Origin: Tanytarsus gracilentus
Taxonomy: Eukaryota; Arthropoda; Insecta; Diptera; Chironomidae
Direction of reading: 5' to 3'
NCBI GenBank assembly: GCA_038502055.1
Contig: JAXRKN010000042.1
Span: 3,224,001-3,288,000, forward strand
Length of the DNA: 64,000 bases
The notes beneath the pieces were generated by a model. It did not search any database. It saw only the letters and a program-made list of their open reading frames with translations, and was not told the DNA's origin. This document shows, piece by piece, positions 1-12,029 of the stretch. Position 1 is the first letter of the stretch. Each line of letters starts with the position of its first letter. The position numbers and the translations under genes were made by a program.

Positions 1-2885
1 GATGTTCCGAGAAATTACACCATCAATGAAAAATAAATCAAATTTTGTGTGGAAAATAATTTTTTATTGCACTTTACGAACATAACCCGAAAAAAAAGAG
101 TGAAAACAGGAGAAAAAGGGTTCGAAAAATTTGTAATTTGTTGCAGCTTCATTGTATATCCACCATCTATCGCATGAGGGTGACAAAATATCACAAAATT
201 ATTTGCGGTTTTTGTTGCCGAAAAAATAGACAGCAGAATCAAAACAAATAAATTAAACAATGAAATTGCAATAATTTTCCGTTTCGATGATTTTTCTCTT
301 GGGTTTTACTCCTTTTTCGTGAATGACAGAATGTGTTAGTACTTTTTTTTCTAAATGACATGCGATTATGAAATGAAAAACTCATAAACGAACATTTAAA
401 AAATTCATGACACAAAATAGGAAATGAAACAAAAGTTCATGTTTCACTTTTCATAATGTTTAATTAATTTTTATTAAAATTGAAATTGTAAAAATTACAT
501 AATCACCAAACCGAACTCGGTAAATTCTCTCATGATTTCCAAAGAAGAGCTCACAAAAAATATCTAACAGAAAAACTATCACAATAAATTACACACTTGG
601 CAACACACGATTTCGATTTCTGTCTATACACGAAGCTACTCTCCTTATTCCGCTCGCTACCCCTTTTTTCACACTGCAGTCCGTGTTGATTTTTATTACC
701 TTACGATAGAGTTGATATGAATGTGGCAGAGAAAAAAGTTTATCCAATTTTGCCAATAGAATGCTGAAAAGGTTATCAGAGAAGCAGTTCAGACACTCCA
801 TTGACAAATAGTAAAATGACACTTCTGGGGACCATTAAAAACCCCGAAAATTGTTTTTCTTTTTTTTGGTCGTCGATATCTTCATCGAGTGAATGATTGG
901 AAAATATTATGACAAGCATTGTTGGGTTTTTTATACGAGTGCATTGAGGGCAATAAAAAGTGCCATTATCATAACACAGATCATTGAAAAATAATTTTCG
1001 TACGACTTAAAAAATCTGTTGATATTTTTCAATTAGCCTTGGCTGGGAAAAAAGTTGTTAATGGAATTTTTCTTCCGTGTTAGATCAAACTTATATATGG
1101 TCGCATATAAATCTCTCACTCACTCATAGTGCAATGGAAAAAAAATTATAAATCACAGAAAGAGAAAGAAGCAATGTTCGCGCAATAGCGCAAAAGATAA
1201 GATTTATGGTTTTGCATACTGCAGTGTTTATGCATTTTATTGCATTTTCGTATATAATTACGATTGCAATGACAGTTTACATTTTCAACAATTTATTGTC
1301 ATTTAACTACACAAAAACTATCATTCCTAGTCGGTTTCCATTGGAAATTTTCCTTCAAATAAATTTCCTCTGCTATCATAAAATTTACCGAGCTGAGACA
1401 TGTAGTTAACGTTTTTTACTAAAAGTTTTAAAAATTTAAAATATTTTTTTAAATTCTAAAAATACGTTTAAAATTTTAGTTTTTCAATGAAACCCTTAAA
1501 ATATTTAAATTGCTTCTCATACCAACCGAAAACTCATTAAGTCATGGAGTTATAGCATTTTAATGGTCTCCCCAAGAATTCCTTCATGAATTGTTGAATT
1601 GTTGTTGCGACATATGCGGTTCATGCTCGAAGTGTATAAAAATTTCCTCTGAAAATTATAAATTAATTAATTAATTTGCCTCTTTTACTAATTGCTTGAC
1701 ATCGTGAAAGAGGCGGAAAGAATTTTCCTCTGACTCTCACATGACAAAGAGCTGAGGGAAGAAAATTAAACGCGACAGTGCTTGCGCGAGTAAACAAACT
1801 GTTAAATTAGTCATTATAAATTATTTCTTCTTAAATCAACTTCTCATTTCTTTATGTGCAAAAAAAAGAGAGACGAAGCTGAAAATAATTTATTGGTTCA
1901 TCTGTGAGACATTTTCAAGATGAACAAAAACTTCAAATGAGAGGAAGTTCAAATATTATTGGGGAGGATTAACAAATAGTCTAATTATCTCACCCGTCAC
2001 ACATTTTGAAATAATAAAAAATTGAGAAAAGAATGTGACAAGCATTTAACACTTGTTAGGAATGTGAATGTGTGTGGAAAATTATTCAAGAGAACTGACG
2101 CGGCTTAAAAAAATGAAAAACCAACAAATAGAAGATTTATGAAGATATTCATGCTCATTTTATGTTTATTTTCGGATAAAATGTGATACTTTAAGACGTG
2201 AAGGAGAAAAAAATAAAAAGAAGAATGAATTTTCCAGGGAGTGTAATTTAAATTAAGATTTAATGAATTTTGAATATTTAATTTGACGATATTTAAAAAT
2301 TTAAACTTTAACGGATTTCATAAATTTAAATTATCTTTATCACCCCCTCAAGATCTAAGAAAATTAATAATTCATTGCTGCTGCTTTTTTTCCTTGTGAA
2401 AAATAATCTCGCAGTTGTTAGCGTTGAAGATGCTGTCTTGCATGCTCCGCTTCTCTCGCTTTATATGCTTTTGATGGTTATCTAGTAAACTAACGTTGTG
2501 TCTTCTGCGCTATAAATCCTTTTATTATCCCCTCTACAATACACTTTTAACAGCAATAGTCCTTTTGATAATAAAATATATATACACAGCAGCAGCAGTG
2601 GCTGCTTGTGGCACTTTAAGGTGCAGCTTCATTATTTTCACTATAGCATCACAACACTGCTTTCTATCTTAGATAGTGGAGAAAAAAGGAAAGAATAAAT
2701 TTTATTTCTCATGTTTCGGATGTACACTATGCATGGTCATGGATTATGACTATAAGGAGTCAACATTAAATCACTTCTCTTACTCTCTAAAAGTGGACTC
2801 TTACTCGCTCATAAACAATATCCTTAATCTTCATAAAATTAATTTATTATAATTATACTTTATTTTCTATCTCTCTTCTCCGCAG
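1..2885. other. AT-rich region upstream of the first recognised Pitx exon; no gene found
   Basis: No coding region with recognisable protein features is seen on either strand. Short open stretches lack splice context and look random. Because the first Pitx exon found (from 2886) opens in the middle of a codon after a splice acceptor, this stretch is probably intronic or 5' regulatory DNA of that gene. It contains many A/T runs, a CAG-rich stretch near 2590 and poly-pyrimidine tracts, but nothing I can name. Confidence 0.5.
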
Positions 2886-5800
2886 TATGGGCTGAAACAG
2901 GAGAATTTCGAGAGAGCAACCACAATCCAATGACATCGGTTACCAATATGGACCATTCACAAATGAATTTTCAAACACCAACAACAACCAGATCGAATCG
3001 AAGAGATCGCAAAAATGATGGTGAGTAATCAAAGGGTTGAAGAGGGTTGTCGAAGCTCATAAACTTTAATAACTGATTGAATTTTTAATAGAAAAGTGAG
3101 AAGAGAAATTTTTGCATTAAAAATGATAAAAATTAAAATAAAGTTTCAAATCTTTAAATTGTAAGAAAAATTGGATTAAATTAGGAATTTTTTGAACTAG
3201 AATTTTTAGAAGTCAAATTCATAAACTCAATAAAAGTCAATCATTAAAATTTTTTGATGACCTGCAAGGCTTTGTACACTGTAAATCCTCACTACATCCA
3301 TTAGGATTAAGGCAACAAGTAAAATTTCAGCGACATCTTTATGATAATTTATTTTAAAGAATTATCGCATGACAGCGTAACCTGTGACCTTTTTGGAAAT
3401 AAATATTTCCCCATCACTTCCACTCTCTGGTGTGGATTGAAAGAGAGTGAGAAAAAGAAAATCTTTAAATCCGGCCGAGATGCGAAGGAAAACAAAAATT
3501 GTCACGTTTCATAAAGTGCTTGAAGTGCCTGTGTGTGTGTAGATTCTTCATAATAAACCGAGAGAGTGAGTAAAAAGTGACGTTGTTCGTTGCCGATATT
3601 ATTTGATGGATTACCTTTGACGACTTCATTCGCAAAGAGGTTTTGAAGAGAGCAAAAAAAGGCGAAATGATTATATCGAGTGATTGATAATGAAAAAAAT
3701 CGTTTCAATCGACTATAAAATGAAATTAATTAAGCTTGAATCATTTATAAACAACGAGAATTCTCGATTAGATTGTGTAAGAACACCTCGACGCTCTGGT
3801 ATGGCCGAATATCAATCAATTAACAGCAATTATAATTCATTATTGATAAATTTTCACAAACATGTGACTAAACGATAAATTAGTGGCAAATTTCTAATCA
3901 ATTGCAAAATGAGTGTGATTGACGCACAAACACTTGAGCATGAGAAATTGGATGAGATCAAAGTTCGCTTAATGATTATGATTGGTGGCCGGGGATTTAA
4001 TTTTCAAGTGTATTGTGGGGTTTTTATGAGATAAAATTCTTTGTAGAAAAGCGACACACACACAACAGCTAGCGAGCAAGATTATCCTCCACATTAATTC
4101 GTCTCCAGTCTATCCGTCGCTATTTGTCGTCGTCTTGGTGTAAATTATAATTTTTCTCTATGATTGATGAGCTGACACTAACTTTATCAACTATCATCAT
4201 CATCAACGAGTTTTTATTCACTGCGATAAGTTTTTGGGAGTTTCTTCCTTAAAAAATTTAGTTGTGGAAGTAATTAAGATTTTTCTGGTGACCGAAAATA
4301 TTTATTTAAAATTTTAGTCACAACCCGTGACTTTTTTAAATTAATTTTGACCGTTAAAATTTAAAAAATAAATGACTTTAAAATTTCTATAAAAAAGAAA
4401 AAGATTACAATCCACTTATCGATATTTTTAAACAAATATTTACATTCGATGTCCAAAGAAGAAGAAGCCAATACACTTGAGACTTTTTTCTGATACATTT
4501 CGCAGCGCATTGCATTCCAAGTGGAAATTTATCCAATTTTAAAGTACTTATGAGCTGAGACTATCCACTTAATCTTAAACAGAGAAACATAAACGAAATA
4601 ACTTTATTTCCAGCATCTCGTCTAGCGGAGACAACAGTGAAGCAAGAGAATGTTGATGAATCAATCACATCCGATGATCCGAAAAACGATAAGAAAAATA
4701 AACGTCAACGACGTCAAAGAACACATTTCACTTCACAGCAGCTCCATGAGTTGGAGCAAACTTTCAGTCGTAATCGCTATCCAGACATGAGCACACGAGA
4801 AGAGATTGCGATGTGGACTAACTTGACCGAAGCTCGTGTTAGGGTGAGTTAAAACTTTAAATTTGTTTTGAGGAGGTTGGCACTAAGTTAAGTTAAATTT
4901 CCTGGAAATTAGCTTTTAAAACATAAATTTATAGATTTTCTTAATTTATTCTAAGTGTCCCACCTCTCTTTCTTACCCCTCATATAAAATTTATTCAAAA
5001 GTTGGGCTAAAGTACACTTTACTGGCCACCTTTTTTTTCGACTTTTTTTGTGTCTTAAATCAAAGATTTGGGCTCGCAGAGCCCGAATCTGCAAGAATTT
5101 TTGCGCGGAACCACTCTGGGACCGACCTACGAGGATCCAAAGATCCACTTTGTTTACACTAAAGTGCACTAGAAAAAGCCAACAATCCAAGGGGAAAGGT
5201 GGGAATTCGGGGTTCTTGGGTAGAAAGAGAGACACGAGGGGTATTAATATGTCTCAATTTAAGGGGTACGCAGCTCTTAAGGGGTACGAAACTTATATGT
5301 TTCATCATTTTGAGCTAAAAACAGCTAAAATCTTATTGGAATGGTAAGCATTATTGGTTTTTTGATGAAAAGAATGACACAAGGGGTATGAAGACGCTAG
5401 TAATTAAGGGGTACTCAGCTTTTAATGGGTACACAACTTATACTTTTCATCATTTTGGGCTAAAAACAGTGAAAATCTTATTGGAATGGTGATTTTTGGA
5501 TGAAAAGAAAGACATAAGGGGTATAATAACGCTTGTAATTAAGGGGTACGCGACTTTAATTTAAGTTATTTTGTGCTAAAACAAATGAAAATCTTAAAAA
5601 AGGTAAGAATTAGAGGTTTTTGAATGTAGAGAATGACACAAGGGGTTCATCGCTTTTAAGGGGTACAAATATATGATTATTTCAAGTATTTTTATTTCTT
5701 CTTCTTCTTTTTCTTCAACTTAAAATATTTGTGTCGCAGAAAAGTCAATAAAAAATCCACGCAAACCAAAACCTCTTCCCACCTATTTTCTCCTTCTACA

Positions 5801-8800
5801 AAAAGAAATCATTAAAAATTCTAACCTCTTCCCACTCATTTTCCCTTTTACAAAAAGAATCATCAAAAAATTTAAGTTTTTTCCACTAATTTTTTTACAC
5901 GTAGAATTAAGACACCTCACATAGCCGTTAAATTAAAATTCCAAGGGGACACGAAAAACTGAAACTGAGTAAAAAATTTAAAATTCTGAAATCAGCTGTT
6001 TTTATTCAAAAGTAAACAAAATGTTTTAACAAACAAAATTAATCTTAATTCCTGCTTGAAATTAATTTAAACTGGATTAACTCTTAATTTTGAGCGACTT
6101 GTGATCAAGCGCCATGAAATAAAACAAAATTCAGTTTTTAATAAGAGTACATATTTCACAACTTTCACAAATTGGTAAAACCAGTTTTTAATCGTTTATT
6201 ATCGTAAAGGATTTTTTTTGGGGACGGCGCAGACCTTTTACAGTAATTAATTGACGGCGCAGCCCTTTTACAGAATTAAATTGATGGCGCAGCCCTTTTA
6301 CAGAAATCAATTGACGGCGCAGCCCTTTTACAGAAACCGATTGATGGCACGGCCCTTTTACAGAAATCGATTGACGGCGTAGCCTTTTTACAGAAACCCC
6401 AAGAACAAGAAAAAAATGTTCTACAAAAATGTTTCTAATTTTTTTTATAAAAACTAAAGTTTTGTACCCCTTAAAAGCGGTGTACCCCTCATGTAAAAGT
6501 GCCTGTGTACCCCTCGTGATATTTTCCCCACCCAACAACCCCGAATTCTCACCTTTCCCTTAAGATTGCTGGCTTTTTCTGGTGTTAAAAATCAAAAACT
6601 AAAGTTTTATACCCCTTAAAAGCGGTGTACCCCTCATTTAAAAGTACCTGTGTACCCCTCGTGATATTTTCCCCACCCAACAACCCCGAATTCCCACCTT
6701 TCCCCTTAGTTTGTTGGCTTTTTCTAGTGTAAACAAAGTGGATCTTTGGATCCTCGTAAGTCGGTCCCGGAGTGGTTCCGCGGAAAAATTCTTGTAGATT
6801 CGGGCTCTGCGAGCCCAAATCTTTGATTTAAGACACAAAAAAAGTCAAAAAAAAAGGTGGCCAGTAAAGTGTACTTTTACCAAAAGTTGCTCCACAAATT
6901 TTTTGTATTTATTTAAAATTCAATTCCCATTTTCATAAATTCTGGAGAGAAATTTCACTCAAAAACTCATTACAAAATTGAAAGCGGAGTGTAAATGTTT
7001 TTCAGCATGTAATCATCATCATGATTATTCAAATGAGCATTTTAAAAGTGAGATTAAAGTAATAAAATTTAAAAAAGACTCGAATAGTGGTTATTTCACT
7101 TAAAATAATAGAGGGTGGCAGTGATGAGAGTAATCAAACTTAAAATGATTGGCTGTGCGTTTATTAAGCCATTTAAAAGCGAGGGCGACATCGCATTGAT
7201 AGATTGTGATGAGTTTCATTACTTTAGAGCGGCATGAAATGAGTGAATGATAGTAAAAAGTTAGGGTCAACAGGGAGGAAAGATAAAATACAATAAAAAA
7301 TGGATTAAGTTTTAGATGAATGCCCGATCATGTCTGTAAAGTTGAGATTTATTTGTTTTTCAAACTGTTTAATGATTTTTCTCTATGTGAAGAATTTTTA
7401 AGGATTGGTAAAGAATGAGATGGTAAAAAAGTAATAAATAATTGCAAAATTCACTTTATAAAAAAAACTGAAAAATACCCTCAAGAGCAATTATGCAATT
7501 AGAATTTTTTCCCCACACTCTCGATATGTCAATTTTGGAGAATTTATTTCCATACAAATACATCAGCGTTGGTGTGAATATTGTGGGGGGAAATGAACAG
7601 ACAGAATTGATATCTTCATTATCTTTTCACATGCTGATAATGGCAACCAACATGCATTAACTACCAAAACACGTAATTAGATAATTTATGACGAATAAAA
7701 AGCAAGAAGAGGACTCGAAATGATAAATAGTATTTTTTTTTCAAGTAGAACAAACAATGATTATGGTAAAAAATAAAAATCGATTGAAATATAAGAAAAA
7801 ATTACTTTTTTTCGTTGATAAGGAGGCGCCAACAATATTTTTGGTTAGTTCTATTCAGATTGATGAGTTTGACGCAATAATGATGGAAACGCACGTACGG
7901 TGTGAAGTATAATCAAATAAAGACACTGACTGCCGTCTCGATGGTGCTTCTGTCCTTATTGATTTTTTAATATCGAGGCGGAACAAAAAAGTGACCAGAT
8001 GTAACTCTGCCGAGTGCTCTACTCCACTCTCGGTATCATCAAAAAATTTATACCTAAGGAGAGATCCCAAAATAATGCTTATAATCACGATGGATTAGTT
8101 TGACTCAGACGCTGTCTCTCGGAAAACTTTTTTCCTCTGTCTCTTTTCTCTTTCCATTTTACACCGACAACATTTGCCAGTCGCACATCCCCCGCGCCTT
8201 TTATTTATTGGGCCCCGAGACTTTATTTGTCATTGACGCTTTAACCATTAATTTCTAATTATTCCGTTTTAAATATAAAAAGACAGTGAAATTGTATGTT
8301 GAGGTCTAGGTTGAGTATCGATTTAGAGATTACAAATTTTCAGACTTTCCAGCTGATCTGTTACGGATTCGAATTTTATGAGTTCTCGGCTTAGTGCCGG
8401 CTGTTTGAAAAATTATGTCTCGATTGTCAGCTGATTGTAATCAATTTTTAATCAGCAATTATTAGAGAGACTGTTTACAATGCGATATCGATTTTTGATG
8501 AGGATTGCATTTAAGTAGTTAGAAAATATTATTTTAGAAGTTGATAAAGCACTCGACTCTAAGCTCATTTTAATGCCATTAAACTTTTGTGCTTAAAGTA
8601 ATTCTTGTTAGGTGTCTACAATGTTTGAGGCGTTCGTGATGAATTTTTAGGATTAAATTTTTATACCAAAATTTATTTTACAAATCAAGAAGAGAAGACT
8701 TTAATTTTTCTTTGGTGACATTTTAATCAGGCTGATTCTCATAATTTTAATTTATGCAGCGATCAAATTTAACTTGAAAATTAAAATCTATTATTTAGAT

Positions 8801-11800
8801 AAAAAAAACTTTAAATATATTTCATTAAAATTATGCCGTCGGCACCATCAAAAATCACAACTAAAAATTTAATATTAATAATTTTTTTTAAATGCTAAAA
8901 TAATCTCTAATTGTAATCTTCCAAAAACTCAAACTATCTCCCCTAAAAAAGAATCTTAAAAATTCCAAAAACACAATAATTACAACTCATAATAATTTAA
9001 TGCCATCTCAACATCTCCGCAAACAGTAAATGGACAATAAATCAAGCGATGTATCTCAAACTTTCTTTCTCTTTTTTTTTGGAGCAAAAGAAAACAATAT
9101 TTGAGAAATTACTTTTCTATTCAGGCTTTGTGAATTGTAATTGCTTTTTCGATGCGATCTGAATCTATAATTTTCCTTTGCCCTTAGTGAGTAGAAAAGA
9201 AAGAGAGAATGAGACATGCCTTGAGTTCACAATGAATTGAACAAAAATGTTAAATAAACCGTGAGAGGGGACCGAAAAAAAGGTTAAGAAAAACATTTTA
9301 ATGAAAATGAAAAACTTTAACACGTGAAAATACCCATCGAGCTCCCCGAGTATAAAGCATTATAATGCTTGTATCTTTAAATCAACATATCGCACACATT
9401 TAGCCGTATTGTGTTGAGTTCTGTCTGCCAATAAAAAAAAGTGGAAGCTTGGACGCTAAATTTATTGACTTTTAGATATAAATTCTCGCTTTTTTCGTCG
9501 CTTTCATGCAAAGCGGCATGTGCAATAGCACTAAGCCTATAGTGAGTGAAATAAACGATTTTTATGCAAAATTTATGTGGACGCAAACTTTATTTACTAT
9601 TTTCACTATTTCCTCTCTAATTTTTTTATTTATTCCAGGTGTGGTTCAAAAATCGTCGGGCAAAGTAAGTAAATCTCGCATACATAACAGCATCCCAGGG
9701 GGTAACTCACTTGGAGGAAAATTTTCCTGCGTTTTTCCTGCGGACCTGCAGGAAAATTTTGCCTGCAGGAAAAACGCAGGAAAATTTTCCTGCGCGCAGG
9801 AAAAATGCAGGAAAATTTTCCTGCAATTACTTTTTTACACTAAATAAAAAAAGTTTAATTTTTAAAATCATAATTTAGAACAGAACTTAAACATAAAACA
9901 GAATTTTCCAAAAAATGAGTAATACATAAATGATGGTAAACCTTAAATGCAACTCATTAAGGTACGATATCTTATGTAGTTCTCCGTATATGGGTGTGTT
10001 TAATTGAAATTTAGGTTCTCTGGAAACCTAGAGACTTTGGGTTTTTGATAATAAGTTGATCTCTTAGGTCTTTAACGTCAATTTTAATAATGTTTTGAAT
10101 TTTTTACATATAACCTTGTAAGACCCACATTACATGTGTTTACGTATTATGAAATACACTTAAAAAGCTTTACGATTGTAGTAGATACTGACACGAGAGT
10201 TTTTTGAAAGTTCTTCACACAGCTTTGAAAAGATAAAAACGTTAAAAAAATTGAAGAAATTAAATTACGACTGGGCAAAGTAATCAGAAGAATTTTCAGT
10301 TGAGCTTTTAAGTTTTAGACGTTTGAAAAAAAAATTAATTGTTATTATTTTAAAAAATCTTAAAGAGTTGTTTTTAGAATTTGCACAAACTTGTTTAAAT
10401 AGCCAATTTTAGCTTTTCCTCATCAATATGATTTTAGAACTCAAAAAAATTAATATTTCTCACTATAATTCCAGTTGCAATACCTATGTAAACGCCATTT
10501 GTGGTGTGATAGAAAGCAAGTGCTTCCTAACTTTTGAATTCCACAGCATAAAAATTAATTTTTTTTTGTATTTGATAAAAAACAATTTTAGCCATTAAAA
10601 ATGAATCAAAAAGAATATCAAGCACTTCTGGAACTGCTTAATATTGTGGAGCTAAAACTCAAAGTCAAATTTTACTTAAAATTGAAGCGATTGGATCCAA
10701 GTATATGGGATTCAAAATGTAGGGTTTAATAAACTGGATGTAATAGGAGCAAAATATTTTAATTTTTTCTTAATTAAAGTACATTTTGGAAGGGGACTAT
10801 GAAATTGATATTTCTTGCCTTTTTGAAGCGTTAAAAAATCCAAAAAATCCTCTTTTTAAAAAACTCAAACTCACTAGATTTACTTGTCTATAAAACCTCA
10901 TTTATGAGAATTAATTAACTTTTACATCTTATTAAAATTTGATATAAAATTTTAAACCATAAAATAGTTTAAGAATATAAAATTGTGTCCAAAAATCCAC
11001 TGCTAAGTATTGTTACGGACCCACAACGTCTTAAACATCTATCATTATTGATGACTTGCATTTAAAATTATTATTTTTGGGTGTTATCGTACAAAATAAA
11101 TAATTTTTAGTTCTTAATCTTGCAGGAAAAATTTTCCTGCATGCAGGAAAAACGCAGAAAAAATATTTTACTGCAGGAAAATTTTCCTGCGGACCTGCAG
11201 GAAAATTTTTTCCTCCAAGTGAGTCACCCCCTGCAGCATCCATTTTTCAAGTACTTCATTTTATAATAATGATTTTCTACCCTCTCTTTATTATTAAGGT
11301 GGCGCAAGCGTGAAAGAAACCAAATGAATGCATTGGCAACTGCAGCTGATTTCAAGAATGGATTTGGAACGCAATTCGTGCAACCGTTTCCCGATACCGA
11401 TGCATTATATTCATCATATTCGCATTACAATAATTGGGCCGCAAAAGTTCCATCTCCTTTAGGTGAGTGCTTAATTATTCATGCAGTATTCGAGCGGGTT
11501 GGACACCCTCTGAATTTATTAAATGTTAAAAGTTTGAGTGTCCAACCCATTTCACATAAATTTGTGTCCCCTTGATGAATTTTTAATTGCTAAAATTTTC
11601 CATGCAGGTACAAAAACATTTCCATGGCCAGTGAATCCTTTGAGCTCGGTAGTTTCCACTAATCATCATCAAAATTCAATAAATTGCTTCAACTCGTCAT
11701 CATCATCGGTGGCCGCAAGCATGAGCTCATCAATGCTCCCAACGATGGGTAGTGGATTGACATCATCGGGCACCTCAGGTGTCGGTGGTCCATGTCCATA

Positions 11801-12029
11801 CTCAAATCCAACAAATCCGTATTCTATGTATCATCATCGTACAACCGCCGAGCCCGGCACCGCTATGAGTTCGAGCATCGCGACATTGCGCTTGAAAGCC
11901 AAACAGCACTCATCGGGTTTCTCAAGTCCCTACTCGACCCAATCGTCATCCCTATCGCCGGTCTCGCGATCAAATTCAGGTGGATTAGCAGCATGTCAAT
12001 ACGCGGGAGTAACCGATTCAACAGTTTGA
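2886..12029 (+). CDS. Ptx1: Pitx/Ptx1-type paired-like homeobox transcription factor (5' end missing)
   Basis: Five exons join in frame: 2886-3020, 4614-4843, 9639-9664, 11299-11462 and 11608-12029, all with GT donors and AG acceptors. They encode about 324 residues from the first acceptor. If translation begins at the in-frame ATG at 2930 the protein has 310 residues. The homeodomain starts in exon 4614-4843 (QRRQRTHFTSQQLHELEQTF) and is completed by the tiny 26-bp exon (VWFKNRRAK) and the next exon (WRKRERN). Lysine at homeodomain position 50 (WFKNRR) is the bicoid/Pitx DNA-specificity residue. Downstream come the Pitx-like NGFG...FPDTDALYSSYSHYNNW segment, a Ser/Gly-rich region and an OAR motif (SSIATLRLKAKQHSSGF), then a stop at 12027-12029. 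The family consists of nuclear activators used in neural, muscle and gut patterning. The first acceptor leaves a split codon (phase 1), so at least one upstream exon is missing, probably further 5' or within 1-2885. Two transposons lie in its introns. Identity is firm; the start is not. Confidence 0.93.
5235..5665 (+). repeat. Tandem 120-140 bp units inside the foldback-like element
   Basis: Four diverged units begin near 5230, 5368, 5509 and 5635. Each opens with GACA(C/T)(A/G)AGGGGT and contains one or two AAGGGGTAC motifs, then a TTCATCATTTTG-like block and an AAAATCTTATTGGAATGG-like block. Later copies are shorter and more diverged. They are internal to the transposon, not a gene. Confidence 0.75.
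6223..6402 (-). repeat. 30-bp minisatellite, six copies, inside the foldback-like element
   Basis: Units start at 6223, 6253, 6283, 6313, 6343 and 6373, each reading close to GACGGCGCAGCCCTTTTACA followed by an AT-rich 10-mer. The unit is a multiple of three, so the minus strand stays open and would encode a ten-residue repeat (SVKGLRRQLI-like). That open frame is most simply explained by the period, not by selection for a protein. Confidence 0.85.
9696..11233. mobile_element. hAT-type non-autonomous transposon inside a Pitx homeobox intron
   Basis: The ends are inverted: 9696 begins CAGGGGGTAACTCACTTGGA and the reverse complement of the right end reads CAGGGGGTGACTCACTTGGA. An 8-bp target duplication, CAGCATCC, flanks it at 9688-9695 and 11234-11241. 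CAGGG termini with 8-bp duplications are the hAT signature. Subterminal regions carry repeated palindromes around GCAGGAAAATTTTCCTGC. The 1.3 kb interior is AT-rich with no transposase or other coding sequence. The element with one duplication accounts for 1546 of the 1634 bp of the Pitx intron 9665-11298, so the ancestral intron would have been about 88 bp. Confidence 0.9.

Larger units (their letters stand above)
5005..6880. mobile_element. Foldback/MULE-like non-autonomous DNA transposon with about 230-bp inverted repeats
   Basis: The two ends are long imperfect inverted repeats. About 230 bp from 5005 matches the reverse complement ending at 6880 with few mismatches, both reading GG(C/T)(T/A)AAAGTACACTTT at the tip. 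The element is flanked by identical 9-bp direct repeats CAAAAGTTG at 4996-5004 and 6881-6889, a clean target-site duplication. The interior is built of tandem repeats: units of 120-140 bp containing AAGGGGTAC on the left, a 30-bp minisatellite at 6223-6398, and a duplicated unit of about 145 bp on the right (about 6448-6740). No transposase is seen, so it must be mobilised in trans. Nine-bp duplications, long inverted repeats and internal tandem arrays recall Drosophila Foldback elements; Mutator-like elements also make 9-11 bp duplications. It lies in the Pitx intron between 4843 and 9639. Confidence 0.88.

Noticed and set aside
5048..5347. Open frame on + (KSKIWARRARICKNF...), with a near-copy on the minus strand at 6638-6838
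   Set aside because: The two are the same terminal inverted repeat read from both ends, not a gene family.
6188..6538. 116-codon minus-strand open frame with repeated SVKGLRRQLI
   Set aside because: It lies inside a non-autonomous transposon and owes its openness to a 30-bp minisatellite; no start context, domain or splice support.
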